Below the pieces are notes generated by a model, which saw only the letters and a list, made by a program, of their open reading frames with translations, had not been told where the DNA came from and ran no database searches. From Chloroflexus sp. Y-396-1 (GTDB lineage Bacteria; Chloroflexota; Chloroflexia; Chloroflexales; Chloroflexaceae), in assembly GCF_000516515.1 (NCBI RefSeq), contig NZ_KI911784.1, forward strand, positions 434,001 through 498,000: 64,000 nt of DNA, written 5' to 3'. Each line of letters starts with the position of its first letter. Position 1 is the stretch's first letter. A program made the translations under genes and the position numbers. Of this stretch, positions 56,053 to 64,000 are shown piece by piece.

Positions 56053-56732
56053 CTCCCTACAAACGGGGGAGGAAACCCGCTGCTCCCCATGTCGCGCCGG
56101 GCTTGACCGTACCTTCGTTCCCGCACCCCAACGCATGATGCGGGCCAGAGGCTCGCGCACCCAGGCAAGCGCACGATGCTCCCTACAAACGGGGGAGGAA
56201 ACCCGCCGCTCCCGATGTTGCGCCGGGCTTGACCGTACCTTCGTTCCCGCACCCCAGCGCATGATGCGGGCCAGAGGCTCGCGCACTCAGGCAAGCGCAC
56301 GATGCTCCCTACAAACGGGGTAAGAAACCCGCCGCTCCCGAGGTCGCGCCGAGCTTGACCGTACCTTCGTTCCCGCACCCCAACGCATGATGCGGGCCCA
56401 GAGGCTCGCGCACCCACGCAAGCGCACGATGCTCCCTACAAACGGGGGAGGAAACCCGCCGCTCCCGATGTCGCGCCGGGCTTGACCGTACCTTCGTTCC
56501 CGCACCCCAGCGCATGATGCGGGCCAGAGGCTCGCGCACCCACGCAAGCGCACGATGCTCCCTACAAACGGGAGAGGAAACCCGCCGCTCCCGAGGTCGC
56601 GCCGAGCTTGACCGTACCTTCGTTCCCGCACCCCAGCGCATGATGCGGGCCAGAGGCTCGCGCACCCAGGCAAGCGCACGATGCTCCCTACAAACGGGGG
56701 AGGAAACCCGCCGCTCCCGAGGTCGCGCCGGG
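56053..56732. repeat. 126-bp tandem repeat array, about 5.4 copies
   Basis: Unit starts (CTCCCTACAAACGGG) fall at 56053, 56179, 56305, 56432, 56558 and 56684: period 126 bp, with one 127-bp unit from an extra C. Each unit contains GCATGATGCGGGCC and GGTGCGCGAGCC-type sequence related to family B. Long open frames on both strands result from the unit being a multiple of three and are not evidence of a gene. Confidence 0.92.
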
Positions 56733-57217
56733 TATAATCAGCGCATCAACAATGGTTTGGGATGACCAATGTCGGAAGAGATGCAGCATGCCTCTACACG
56801 CACTGCGGACAAGTTGCGAATCGCTCCATTCCTCTGCCCTCTCTCCGCACTCCTGCCGAGTAGTTCCAAGGTCTGGATCAACAGACTGCACGATCGTACC
56901 AGGCCTGAAAGATGATTGATCAGAGTGAAAACACCTTCGCCCTGATAATCATCGCGTTCATCTATCTGCGTCATCACCCCTTCTCGGTAAAACGATAGGC
57001 TGAGCGCATCCGCATAACGCATTTGGTCACATCCTTGCTGGAGGATAGCGCGACTTTTGCCCATCGGTAATCAAGTGATAACCGTGTATGATTGTTATTT
57101 TTCACACAATCTCCTATTGAGGCGCTATACTAGATCTCGGTGTCAGGTATCAATCGTCTGGCACCCGACGGACGACAATGGCGTCTTTTCGTCGCTCAAC
57201 GGTTGAGGAGGAATATT
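56733..57217. other. Spacer between tandem array and small gene
   Basis: These 485 bp have no convincing gene. A TATACT at 57126-57131 is a possible -10 for the following small gene. Confidence 0.4.
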
Positions 57218-57391
57218 ATGAACGACACCTGGCTCGAATTAACGGCAACGACGATCCATCAACGTGACCTAATCCGTGATGCCGAGCGTGAACGACTAGT
57301 GCGTATGGCTCAGCGGCTACGCCGCAAACAATCGTGGTGGTACCGCTGGTGGCAGCGCCTGTTACAACTTGTCCGGCGCACAAGCGCCTGA
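57218..57391 (+). CDS. Small Trp/Arg-rich protein
   Basis: This 57-residue protein starts at ATG 57218 with GAGGAGG upstream. The N-terminal half is an acidic-basic helix (IRDAERERLVRMAQRLRRK). The C-terminal half is cationic and Trp-rich (SWWYRWWQRLLQLVRR), like an amphipathic membrane-active helix. No family is recognised. The strong ribosome site makes it likely real. Confidence 0.6.
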   Translation: MNDTWLELTATTIHQRDLIRDAERERLVRMAQRLRRKQSWWYRWWQRLLQLVRRTSA

Positions 57392-57639
57392 ATGTAGACT
57401 CGGGTAGATTACTTCTTTGCCGCGATGTCCTTGTTTCGATGACTCTACACAACAACAGGGCGGGTCGCAGACCCGCCGTCATCATTTGAACTGGCGCACT
57501 CGTCCACTGGGTGTGGATTTGTATACCCTCGTTCCGTAGAGTACGGGACGTTCCCCTGCCTTTCGCGAATAGTCATCGGAAGAGGATAGGGAAATATCAG
57601 CATTGATAACTCAAGAGGATCCCTGGCTTTTTGTATTGC

Positions 57640-58629
57640 TTATTCACCTATCTGAATCACCGCCGCGCCACGAATCGCACCCCGCCGCAACGCATGGAGT
57701 GCAGCATTCAACTCCGCGAGTGGAAACACCTCAACAGTGGTCTGAACAGGCACCTGCGGGGCGAGCTGGAGAAAGTCTTCACCATCCTCACGAGTAAGGT
57801 TGGCAACCGAACGTACCACTCGCTCACCCCAGAGCAAGTCGTAGGGAAAAGCCGGGATCGGACTCATATGAATACCGCCGCAAACCACAACGCCACCCTT
57901 CGCGACAGCTCGCAACGCTTGCGGAACAAGCTCGCCTACCGGTGCAAAGATAATAGCCGCATCAAGAGGGGTTGGTGGCAGATCGGTTGAGTCACCAGCC
58001 CAGACTGCACCTAACTCACGAGCAAAACGTTGTCCTTCTATATCACCGGGCCTGGTAAACGCAAACACCTGGCGCCCCTGCCAGCGTGCGACCTGGGTTA
58101 TCAGGTGGGCTGCTGCCCCAAACCCATAAATACCCAATCGTTCCCCTTCACCGGCCAGGCGCAACGCACGGTAGCCGATCAGACCAGCGCAAAGAAGTGG
58201 CGCCATTGCTGTCGCCTGCTCATTCGCCGGGAGTGCGAAACAAAACCGCTGGTCAGCAACGGTATACTCGGCAAACCCACCAGGCCGCGTATAGCCGGTA
58301 AACTGCGCCTGATCACAGAGATTTTCGCGCCCTTCACGACAAAACCGGCATGAACCACAGGTCCAGCCTAACCAAGGTACACCCACCCGTTGTCCAACTG
58401 TCCAGCGGGTTACCTGCTCTCCCAGACCCGCGATGGCGCCGACAATTTGATGACCTGGAATCAATGGCAGAGCTGGCGCTGGCAACTCCCCATCAACGAT
58501 GTGCAGATCGGTACGGCAAACAGCACACGCCTCAACTCGAATCAGCACCTCATTTGGCCCCGGTGTTGGTATCGGGAGATCACGGAGCTCAAGTGGCCGA
58601 CCAGGTTCAGTTAAGATCATTGCTCGCAT
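57640..58629 (-). CDS. Zinc-dependent alcohol dehydrogenase
   Basis: This 329-residue medium-chain dehydrogenase starts at 58629 with GGAGGT upstream. The catalytic zinc site is seen in ACAVCRTDLH and the GHQIVGAI motif (PLIPGHQIVG). The structural zinc site has four Cys (WTCGSCRFCREGRENLCD). The Rossmann loop GIYGFGAAAH binds the nicotinamide cofactor. It probably oxidises or reduces a primary alcohol/aldehyde; the exact substrate is unknown. It is not in an operon. Confidence 0.9.
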   Translation of the reverse strand: MRAMILTEPGRPLELRDLPIPTPGPNEVLIRVEACAVCRTDLHIVDGELPAPALPLIPGHQIVGAIAGLGEQVTRWTVGQRVGVPWLGWTCGSCRFCREGRENLCDQAQFTGYTRPGGFAEYTVADQRFCFALPANEQATAMAPLLCAGLIGYRALRLAGEGERLGIYGFGAAAHLITQVARWQGRQVFAFTRPGDIEGQRFARELGAVWAGDSTDLPPTPLDAAIIFAPVGELVPQALRAVAKGGVVVCGGIHMSPIPAFPYDLLWGERVVRSVANLTREDGEDFLQLAPQVPVQTTVEVFPLAELNAALHALRRGAIRGAAVIQIGE

Positions 58630-58749
58630 GGTGTACCTCCTGAGCAACATCGACATATCATACACCCAACGTGATCCAGAACGATCAGATTTTCTGCGCT
58701 ATACGGATACAAATATGTATGAGCGATATACTACAATAAGTTTGATGCT

Positions 58750-59110
58750 CTAACCATCGTATCACTCTCTAGCTCCAAAGAAGAGGGAATATCTATGTCT
58801 CGTCAAACTTCATGCTCTTTCTGCGGTGCGATTGTGTAACCAATTCATTATAATACTCTCATCATAGTATCCACACCATTCCCCCGAATGATTTTCGATC
58901 CATCAAGTTCTCATGGGAAGGACAGCATAATAATGTAATAAAATCGACATTTCTAATGTCTATCAATATACAGTAACAACAAAAACCAAAAATCGTTAAA
59001 CACGACACAAAAAAATAGTAGTTATAGACAAGTTATTTTGATGATACTAACGGTGTGAAAAAAAATGATTACTTCACTCTTGGCATACTGTGGTATTTTG
59101 TCAATGAGTA
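58750..59110. other. AT-rich non-coding stretch
   Basis: About 360 bp are strongly AT-rich compared with flanks. A 14-codon frame at 58795-58839 with a CSFCG motif is too short to call. No gene is seen. Confidence 0.5.
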
Positions 59111-59400
59111 GGTCGAGGAGGTAAAGAACGAATAGAATATTATCCAGCACCTGAAACTCATCGGCGATGACGGTCCTGGTTTGCTGGCGCTCGACCGACG
59201 CCTGGCGGAGCGCGAGGAGGAAGAGGAGGAGTAGTGCGGGGGTACCTGTGGACAGGAGGATGGCGGACACCTCGGTCGTTGCGTAATTGCCGGGGTAACA
59301 GGCAGCAGCAGTCTGACGAAGCGGTGCGGGTCGCTCAGTGGCAACCCTTGCAACCGCTTCGCCTCTGGCCGTGTGCAACGCGGGCAGGCGCACGATGTCT
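59110..59400 (-). pseudogene. Possible remnant of a TraG/DUF87-like ATPase
   Basis: The leftward frame reads LLLLFLLALRQASVERQQTR and then TVIADEFQVLD, reminiscent of the Walker B region of VirD4/TraG or DUF87 ATPases. It has no Walker A, no normal start and no downstream domain. If real it is a short decayed fragment. It lies at the edge of the CRISPR-type operon. The assignment is tentative. Confidence 0.3.
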
Positions 59401-59510
59401 ATAGCAACTGCAGCAAGCTGTCCGGCAGCAGGACGAGCACGAGTTGTTCGCTGATGCGGGCACTGCTGCTGTTCCGTATTTTACAGATGTGAGAGTTGCA
59501 TTGGACGAGG

Positions 59511-59978
59511 TTAAGAAGGCTTTATCCCAATAAACTCGAGTGCCTCTTTTGCATCAAGTACCTGTAGCTGTAAATCCTCGGTTAGGTAGGCAAGTATTTT
59601 CCTGGAATTCTCCTCCTGTCCCTTTACACCTTTACCCATGTCGCTATCTTCAGTCAAGAGTATTTTATGTGGCGATTCGATTGCTACTGCGATAAACACG
59701 TGATCGGAAGGCTCATGGCAACCCAGCTCTGTTAGCTTAGTACGGTGACGGTCGCTCAACACACCCGTGAATCGGGAGTCAATAGTAGCTTCCTTAAACC
59801 ACTTCTCGAATATCTCTTTTCCACCCAACAGTTTGCGATACTCCTGCACGATCTGTCCACCCGAATCCACGCACACAGTCTTGCGAGTGCTAACAATGAC
59901 ATACAAAATTGTCAGATATGGACAGGAAAGTTCCTGAAAACCATTTACAAGAATATTGGTATCAATTGTCAGGTGCAT
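59511..59978 (-). CDS. PIN-domain protein (putative RNase)
   Basis: This 155-residue PIN-like protein has the acidic residues of the active site: Asp6 in LTIDTNILV, Glu46 in IVQEYRKLL, Asp92 in EPSDHVFIAVA, and Asp111/Asp113 in LLTEDSDMG. PIN proteins are Mg-dependent ribonucleases. Its start overlaps the end of the DUF3696 ATPase gene by 17 bp, so the two proteins are made together. There is no antitoxin-like small gene. It is the last gene of the CRISPR-type operon. Confidence 0.8.
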   Translation of the reverse strand: MHLTIDTNILVNGFQELSCPYLTILYVIVSTRKTVCVDSGGQIVQEYRKLLGGKEIFEKWFKEATIDSRFTGVLSDRHRTKLTELGCHEPSDHVFIAVAIESPHKILLTEDSDMGKGVKGQEENSRKILAYLTEDLQLQVLDAKEALEFIGIKPS

Positions 59979-61458
59979 GGTTTTGACTCAGTTTATTCAT
60001 TTCGGCGATAGCCAGGTTGATTTTCAGCACTTCCTCGAAATCACTTGAGAAAAATCCCGAAAATCCTTCTGGAATTGCATCGTATTCCCCTCTATTGCCT
60101 ACACGGAGAGGTTCGATAGTGCTCACCTCACGAACTCGTTGCACGAAGTAGATGCCAAGCTCAGACTCCTCAAGTTTCGGTTCTGTACTATGATTCTGCA
60201 TCGAGGAAGTATGCAAATCTTTGGGTTTCTGAAGTGTAGTTTCGGCTATGCGCCGGCGTAGTCGCAATAACAAATGTTCGCTATGCGTTTCGATCAGAAA
60301 ACGGATCCCATTCCGCGCCATTGTGATGAAGAGGTCAGCCAACTCAGCCTGCGCTCTGGGATGCAGATGCAACTCCGGTTGTTCGATGATCACCAGACCG
60401 CCCTGATTTGCCTTCACGCATTGCACGATGATCGGCAGCACCTGTGAGGCGCCAAAGCCCATAGCACTCAAGGGCAAAGGCATAGCTTCGCTACTTTCCT
60501 GGAAAGCAACTTCAAACTCAGTGAAGAGAGCTCCAACTTCCGATACCAAACGGGTTTCAACACTCTCGGCAAGATCAAGACGCTTCAACCAGGCGCTGAT
60601 TTCCCAGACCTCATCTTCGTTCAACCTGCCGGCAATGAAATCACGGAATGCCGTCCAATCGCGGCGTTGCCACTCATCGGCGGTGTTGCGACTGAATGAG
60701 TAGCGGCGCTGCGGTTCGGGTCGAATAGGGCCAAGATGGACGATGCCTTCCAGAAACTTCTGGATTTCGCCCTTCGGGATTTGCAACAATTGCTTCAAAA
60801 GTTGATAGCCTGTTGCTTCATTCGGGCTTGTCGGCTCAATGAACTGTATATCCAGAAAGTTTCTGTCCAGCTTACAGCCGAACCCGCTCCACGCGCCGGG
60901 TTTTCCTTGTTCGGTCAGGAGGCCTCTTACGAACCACTCATCGCCAAACCGATCAACATCTTCAGGTTCGAGGGCCATCGCCTCAAAGAGCAGGACCTCC
61001 TGTTGCGCATCAGTACTGACAGCCTGAATACACAGGCGGGTCAGGTCGATATGCGAGAGGTCAACTCCACCTGATTCATTGCGATGAGCCGCGTACTCGA
61101 GCGCAATCTGGAGCGTCCGTGTGGAAAACGTGCGTAACTCTGCAATCTTGCTGGTCGCAAGCCATTCCTCGATTTCGACGCTTTTGCAGCGAAAATGAAA
61201 GCAAACGCGGCTTTTCTCATCACCCTGATGCACCATCTCTCGAAAACTACCGATGTCCACACCATACAGATCCGAGAGGACGAACGGTTGCTCTTTTTGG
61301 ACAGAACGCAGGCTCTGCCTTAGTAGTAGCAACGCACGGGTTAGCACGCTCTTGCCGCTGGAGTTGCGTCCGAACAGCAGCGTGATCGGCCGCAACCCCA
61401 CCCATCCTGTATCCTTGAAGGCCATAAAGTTCTGTAAACGGATTGCTTCGACAGTCAT
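59962..61458 (-). CDS. DUF3696-type AAA ATPase
   Basis: This 498-residue SMC/ABC-like ATPase has an N-terminus EAIRLQNFMAFKDTGWVGL, Walker A FGRNSSGKSVLT (30-38), a signature-like LSAMGFGASQVLPI (331-344), Walker B GLVIIEQPELHLHP (354-367) and ETHSEHLLLRL. It ends with a DUF3696-like segment (about 434-475, GIYFVQRVREVSTIE and GFSGFFSSDFEE). AGGAGA precedes the ATG at 61458; the RAMP gene ends 24 bp upstream. The PIN gene overlaps its 3' end. It is probably an accessory part of the CRISPR type III-like locus. Confidence 0.85.
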   Translation of the reverse strand: MTVEAIRLQNFMAFKDTGWVGLRPITLLFGRNSSGKSVLTRALLLLRQSLRSVQKEQPFVLSDLYGVDIGSFREMVHQGDEKSRVCFHFRCKSVEIEEWLATSKIAELRTFSTRTLQIALEYAAHRNESGGVDLSHIDLTRLCIQAVSTDAQQEVLLFEAMALEPEDVDRFGDEWFVRGLLTEQGKPGAWSGFGCKLDRNFLDIQFIEPTSPNEATGYQLLKQLLQIPKGEIQKFLEGIVHLGPIRPEPQRRYSFSRNTADEWQRRDWTAFRDFIAGRLNEDEVWEISAWLKRLDLAESVETRLVSEVGALFTEFEVAFQESSEAMPLPLSAMGFGASQVLPIIVQCVKANQGGLVIIEQPELHLHPRAQAELADLFITMARNGIRFLIETHSEHLLLRLRRRIAETTLQKPKDLHTSSMQNHSTEPKLEESELGIYFVQRVREVSTIEPLRVGNRGEYDAIPEGFSGFFSSDFEEVLKINLAIAEMNKLSQNHAPDN

Positions 61459-61482
61459 CGAGCGTCTCCTGAATGCTGCTGG

Positions 61483-63846
61483 CTACGCCAGTGGACGGAC
61501 ATTGCGAGCTTGTGGAACTTTGGCGCCCTGCGCTACCCTGAACGTCACACGCTGCCCCCGTTGCAGCGTTGCAGCACCTTCCACGTCCGAAGCATGAACG
61601 AACAGTTCGGCGCTTCCATCATCGGGCTTAATGAAGCCATAATTTCGATCTGCAACCCAACGAACTACTGTTCCTGTCTTATCTCCTGCGGCTCCGGCTT
61701 GTGAATTGGCAGTAGTCTGTTGGGTTCGAGCAGTGGTTGAATGTTCGGCTTGTGTCTTTTGAGAAGACTTGTCGCTTGTATTCCGCGCGACATCAGCCAC
61801 CACAATCAGAGGATCGGGAAGCACAGGTCGTTCTTTGTACTCGTTGACCTTACCTGGTCCCGCCTCAACTTCCATGTAGCTGGTGGCTTTTAGCCACTGT
61901 GCCGTTCCCTCGCGCCATTCGAGCATTGTCAGCAACATGCGAATGCGTTCGACCTCCGCCAGCCTTGTGGTGCCAGGTTGCCCAATGGCATCGAGTACGT
62001 AGCGCTCGAATTGCTCGACGTATGGAGTCGCATCTGCTGTCTGTTCAGCCAGATGCCACTTGCTCTCGTCGAACAATTGGCCATAACGCCCCTGTCGGCC
62101 CTGACGGTTACTCAGGATCAGACGAGGGGTGATCTTCACCGCACCCATACCCAGGGGCTTGCCCATGCCCAGTTTGTGACGGTACTCCTTTCCTGGTTCA
62201 CCGGGCAGGGTCAACGCCCACAGCAACGCACCCAACTCCTCTGGTCGGAGGTTCTCAAAGTGCACGGTGAAGTTGAAGCACACGCCTGGCTTGACGGGAA
62301 TCATCCGCGTCAGTTGCTTCTCGTGCTCCCGCTCCTTTGGCGTCGCCTCGATCTCTGGCGAAGTGCCGCGATGCCAGTAGAGCTTGTGCCCACGAATCTG
62401 AGTAGTATCGGGTGGCGAGCCATAGTGGGCCAGCGTCTCCTTACGATCTGGATCGTGACCCGCGTTGCGATCCTGTACCAGGTAGTGCTGAAAGGTGGTC
62501 GCCTTGGGACCGGAAAGCACGTGAGGGGTGATAGGTTTAGATTGAAGCCATACCCCGTTTTGAGCCCCGATGAAGCGTGCGTCCTCAAAGAAGACACGAC
62601 CGGCGTGTTGTCCTTGTGGGTAATTCTGATCCTCCACCCAACCAAAGATGGCGTCAGCCAGATCGGGTTCGGGATAGTTGAGTAACGCATCGGGCACGAA
62701 GTCGTGCGGAGTGGCTGCGCGGTTGGCGCCGTGAAGCCGTGCCGGGATACGGAAATTCGGCGAGTGACCGAAATAGACTACTTCATTACCCTCAGCCACA
62801 AAGAAAACCGGTTTACCGTGGTAGAGACAGCCATTCGGACTGCCTCTGGGGTCGCCGCTCCAGGCTGTGAGTTGTTCTTTCTGATACGGCGTCAGACCCG
62901 CCAGATAATCCTTGATTGCCTGAGGGCGAATCTTGAGAGTGTGAGCCTCCTCATCAGGCATCAGGACTAATGCATGGCTTTTGCGAGGGGAACGCTGCGC
63001 TTTGCCCCTAGCAGACTCCTTCATGTTGCCTGAACAAACCAGATAGCCCTTGTAGCGAAGGGTTGATCCCTCGACTGCTGCCAGTTGGCTGACTGCGACA
63101 TAAGTGCCACGCTGATTACGCCGGAGTTCTACATCAAAAGCGACGGGATGGATTTGTGGGCGATAGTTCGGATCGTCCAATCGAATATAGGCGGGCAAAT
63201 CCTGTCCGCGGATGTTGCGCTCCTTGACCTTCAGAAATGCATCATTTCCTGGCCATCCCATCTGCCTCGGAGTCTTGGCTGGTTGCACATACCAGTTTTC
63301 TCCGCACTGCACAAGGAAACCAGCGCGCACATTGCCGCCAAAGTCACCGATGACCTGGCGATACGGCTCGCGCAGCGGGTCGTCGCGTGATGCAGCTACA
63401 GCCCGAAAGGTAAAGGTCGGCTCCTTACCCACCCAACGCACGCGGCCGAAGCCAGCGATCTCTATCAGAAAGCGTACCATCCCGCGCAGGGTGCTGCCAG
63501 GAATGGCAGGTTGTGGGTGCCCTTCGATCCTGGTTTCCTCGGTCGAGAAAAAGGACGCACGCTTTTCCTTTTCATCGACTGTAAGCTGATCTGGACCCTT
63601 CTCACCAAACACCTGATAGTCGGAAGGTGTCATCATGCCGCGCACGTAGAGTGGAGAGCAGGTCTCCAGTTCGCACTCGATGCGTCCGGTCAGAAGCCCA
63701 TCGCCGTAGCTATCCAGGCCGGGCAAATCCTGCGCTGGCACCACGCGCTCTGGCAAGGGTACGAAGTTATAAGGCGCATGCGCCCAAAATGTGCGTCCAT
63801 TCCGGTCACGTCGCGGTTTCGTTGGATTCGTATGTTTCAGTGCCAT
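61483..63846 (-). CDS. TIGR03986-like CRISPR RAMP protein with C-terminal cold-shock domain
   Basis: This 787-residue protein has an N-terminal RAMP region: HAPYNFVPLPERV (23-35), LLTGRIECELETCSPLYV (51-68), the IPGSTLRGMVRFLIE block (115-129) and the glycine-rich loop KEYRHKLGMGKPLGMGAVKI (553-572). These are hallmarks of the TIGR03986/Cas7-like family of type III CRISPR loci. A Ser/Thr/Gln-rich linker (about 690-722) leads to a complete cold-shock domain (722-787): GTVVRWVADRNYGFIKPDD with the RNP1-type NYGFI, then LFVHASDV (RNP2-type). GAGGAG lies before the ATG. It follows a partial gene by 3 bp. Confidence 0.88.
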   Translation of the reverse strand: MALKHTNPTKPRRDRNGRTFWAHAPYNFVPLPERVVPAQDLPGLDSYGDGLLTGRIECELETCSPLYVRGMMTPSDYQVFGEKGPDQLTVDEKEKRASFFSTEETRIEGHPQPAIPGSTLRGMVRFLIEIAGFGRVRWVGKEPTFTFRAVAASRDDPLREPYRQVIGDFGGNVRAGFLVQCGENWYVQPAKTPRQMGWPGNDAFLKVKERNIRGQDLPAYIRLDDPNYRPQIHPVAFDVELRRNQRGTYVAVSQLAAVEGSTLRYKGYLVCSGNMKESARGKAQRSPRKSHALVLMPDEEAHTLKIRPQAIKDYLAGLTPYQKEQLTAWSGDPRGSPNGCLYHGKPVFFVAEGNEVVYFGHSPNFRIPARLHGANRAATPHDFVPDALLNYPEPDLADAIFGWVEDQNYPQGQHAGRVFFEDARFIGAQNGVWLQSKPITPHVLSGPKATTFQHYLVQDRNAGHDPDRKETLAHYGSPPDTTQIRGHKLYWHRGTSPEIEATPKEREHEKQLTRMIPVKPGVCFNFTVHFENLRPEELGALLWALTLPGEPGKEYRHKLGMGKPLGMGAVKITPRLILSNRQGRQGRYGQLFDESKWHLAEQTADATPYVEQFERYVLDAIGQPGTTRLAEVERIRMLLTMLEWREGTAQWLKATSYMEVEAGPGKVNEYKERPVLPDPLIVVADVARNTSDKSSQKTQAEHSTTARTQQTTANSQAGAAGDKTGTVVRWVADRNYGFIKPDDGSAELFVHASDVEGAATLQRGQRVTFRVAQGAKVPQARNVRPLA

Positions 63847-63849
63847 GAC

Positions 63850-64000
63850 TCAGCTCTCCTCGGTTATGGCAAATAGCCCCAGATTCACCAGACGGCTCAA
63901 GCCTACGATAGCCTGTCCATATTGGTCTGATTGGGCATAGTGACGGACTGTCAAGGCAGCGCGCCGGGCGCCAGACACCACAATTGGGACGGCATGCTGA
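63850..64000 (-). CDS. 3' end of a CRISPR-type operon gene (5' end outside the window)
   Basis: The frame is open from the window edge to TGA 63852-63850 and reads AVPIVVSGARRAALTVRHY, then QSDQYGQAIVGLSRLVNLGL. This has protein character and is tightly linked (3 bp) to the RAMP gene. It is too short to assign; by position a small CRISPR-associated subunit such as Csx19 is possible, but this is inference. Confidence 0.6.
   Translation of the reverse strand, partial: QHAVPIVVSGARRAALTVRHYAQSDQYGQAIVGLSRLVNLGLFAITEES

Noticed and set aside
56053-56732. Candidate CRISPR array
   Set aside because: The whole 126-bp unit repeats with no unique spacers. No CRISPR array is seen anywhere in the window.
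55962-56765. Several long open frames on both strands through the 126-bp array
   Set aside because: The unit length is 3 x 42, so a frame without a stop in one unit stays open; there is no ribosome site and the one 127-bp unit shifts the frame.
58795-58839. 14-codon frame with CSFCG, like the start of a ClpX zinc domain
   Set aside because: It ends at once with TAA and nothing downstream continues the domain in any frame.

Overview
The window looks like chromosomal DNA from a filamentous anoxygenic phototroph of the Chloroflexota, most likely a Chloroflexus species. This is judged from protein flavour (GT-C/TPR glycosyltransferases, a subtilase ending in YIPIVSR, NEW3/ABC-2 transporter sets), moderate to high GC, and gene-sparse spacers full of short dispersed repeats. 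No rRNA, transposase or CRISPR array is visible. Naming the genus is inference; nothing here was searched against a database.

Layout. 1-10 kb: the 3' part of a very large acidic repeat protein (20 near-identical 34-residue repeats in two blocks around a segment resembling sigma-70 region 1.1), a Roadblock/LC7 protein, ndk, DAHP synthase, a RodA/FtsW protein, a PfkB kinase, deoC and sucD. 10-24 kb: a repeat-filled spacer, two tandem paralogous GT-C/TPR glycosyltransferases, a photolyase, a small membrane protein, a 1159-residue AfsR/BTAD-type regulator and a secreted subtilase. 24-34 kb: a thioesterase, a CheY-like regulator, a HIT protein, prfB with an intact programmed +1 frameshift, a repeat cluster, a DUF190-CBS protein with a CrcB fluoride channel, and a NEW3/ABC-2 export operon. 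34-47 kb: a methyltransferase, a glycosidase fused to an O-antigen-ligase-like membrane domain, DUF4126, an ABC exporter, a BtrH-like membrane-anchored protein, a UbiA prenyltransferase, a DUF305 lipoprotein and a two-component system whose kinase has an apparent N-terminal frameshift.

47-51 kb is a small defence-like patch: an RloA-type ATPase, a broken RloB partner and an OGG-fold-like protein. 51-55 kb is a heme/iron uptake cluster on the minus strand: ATPase, lipoprotein, permease, HmoB-like heme monooxygenase and a DtxR-family regulator. A 14/19 match to a DtxR box overlaps the regulator's own promoter. Then come tRNA-Ile(GAT) and tRNA-Ala(TGC) behind a good sigma-70 promoter, a 126-bp tandem repeat array, a small Trp/Arg-rich protein and an alcohol dehydrogenase.

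The right end (59.5-64 kb, minus strand) is the downstream end of what looks like a CRISPR type III-related operon entering from outside the window. It holds a partial gene, a TIGR03986-like RAMP protein carrying a C-terminal cold-shock domain, a DUF3696-type AAA ATPase and an overlapping PIN-domain protein. This RAMP-cold-shock fusion with its ATPase/PIN pair is the best candidate for an undescribed system here. The glycosidase/O-antigen-ligase fusion and the giant repeat protein are next.
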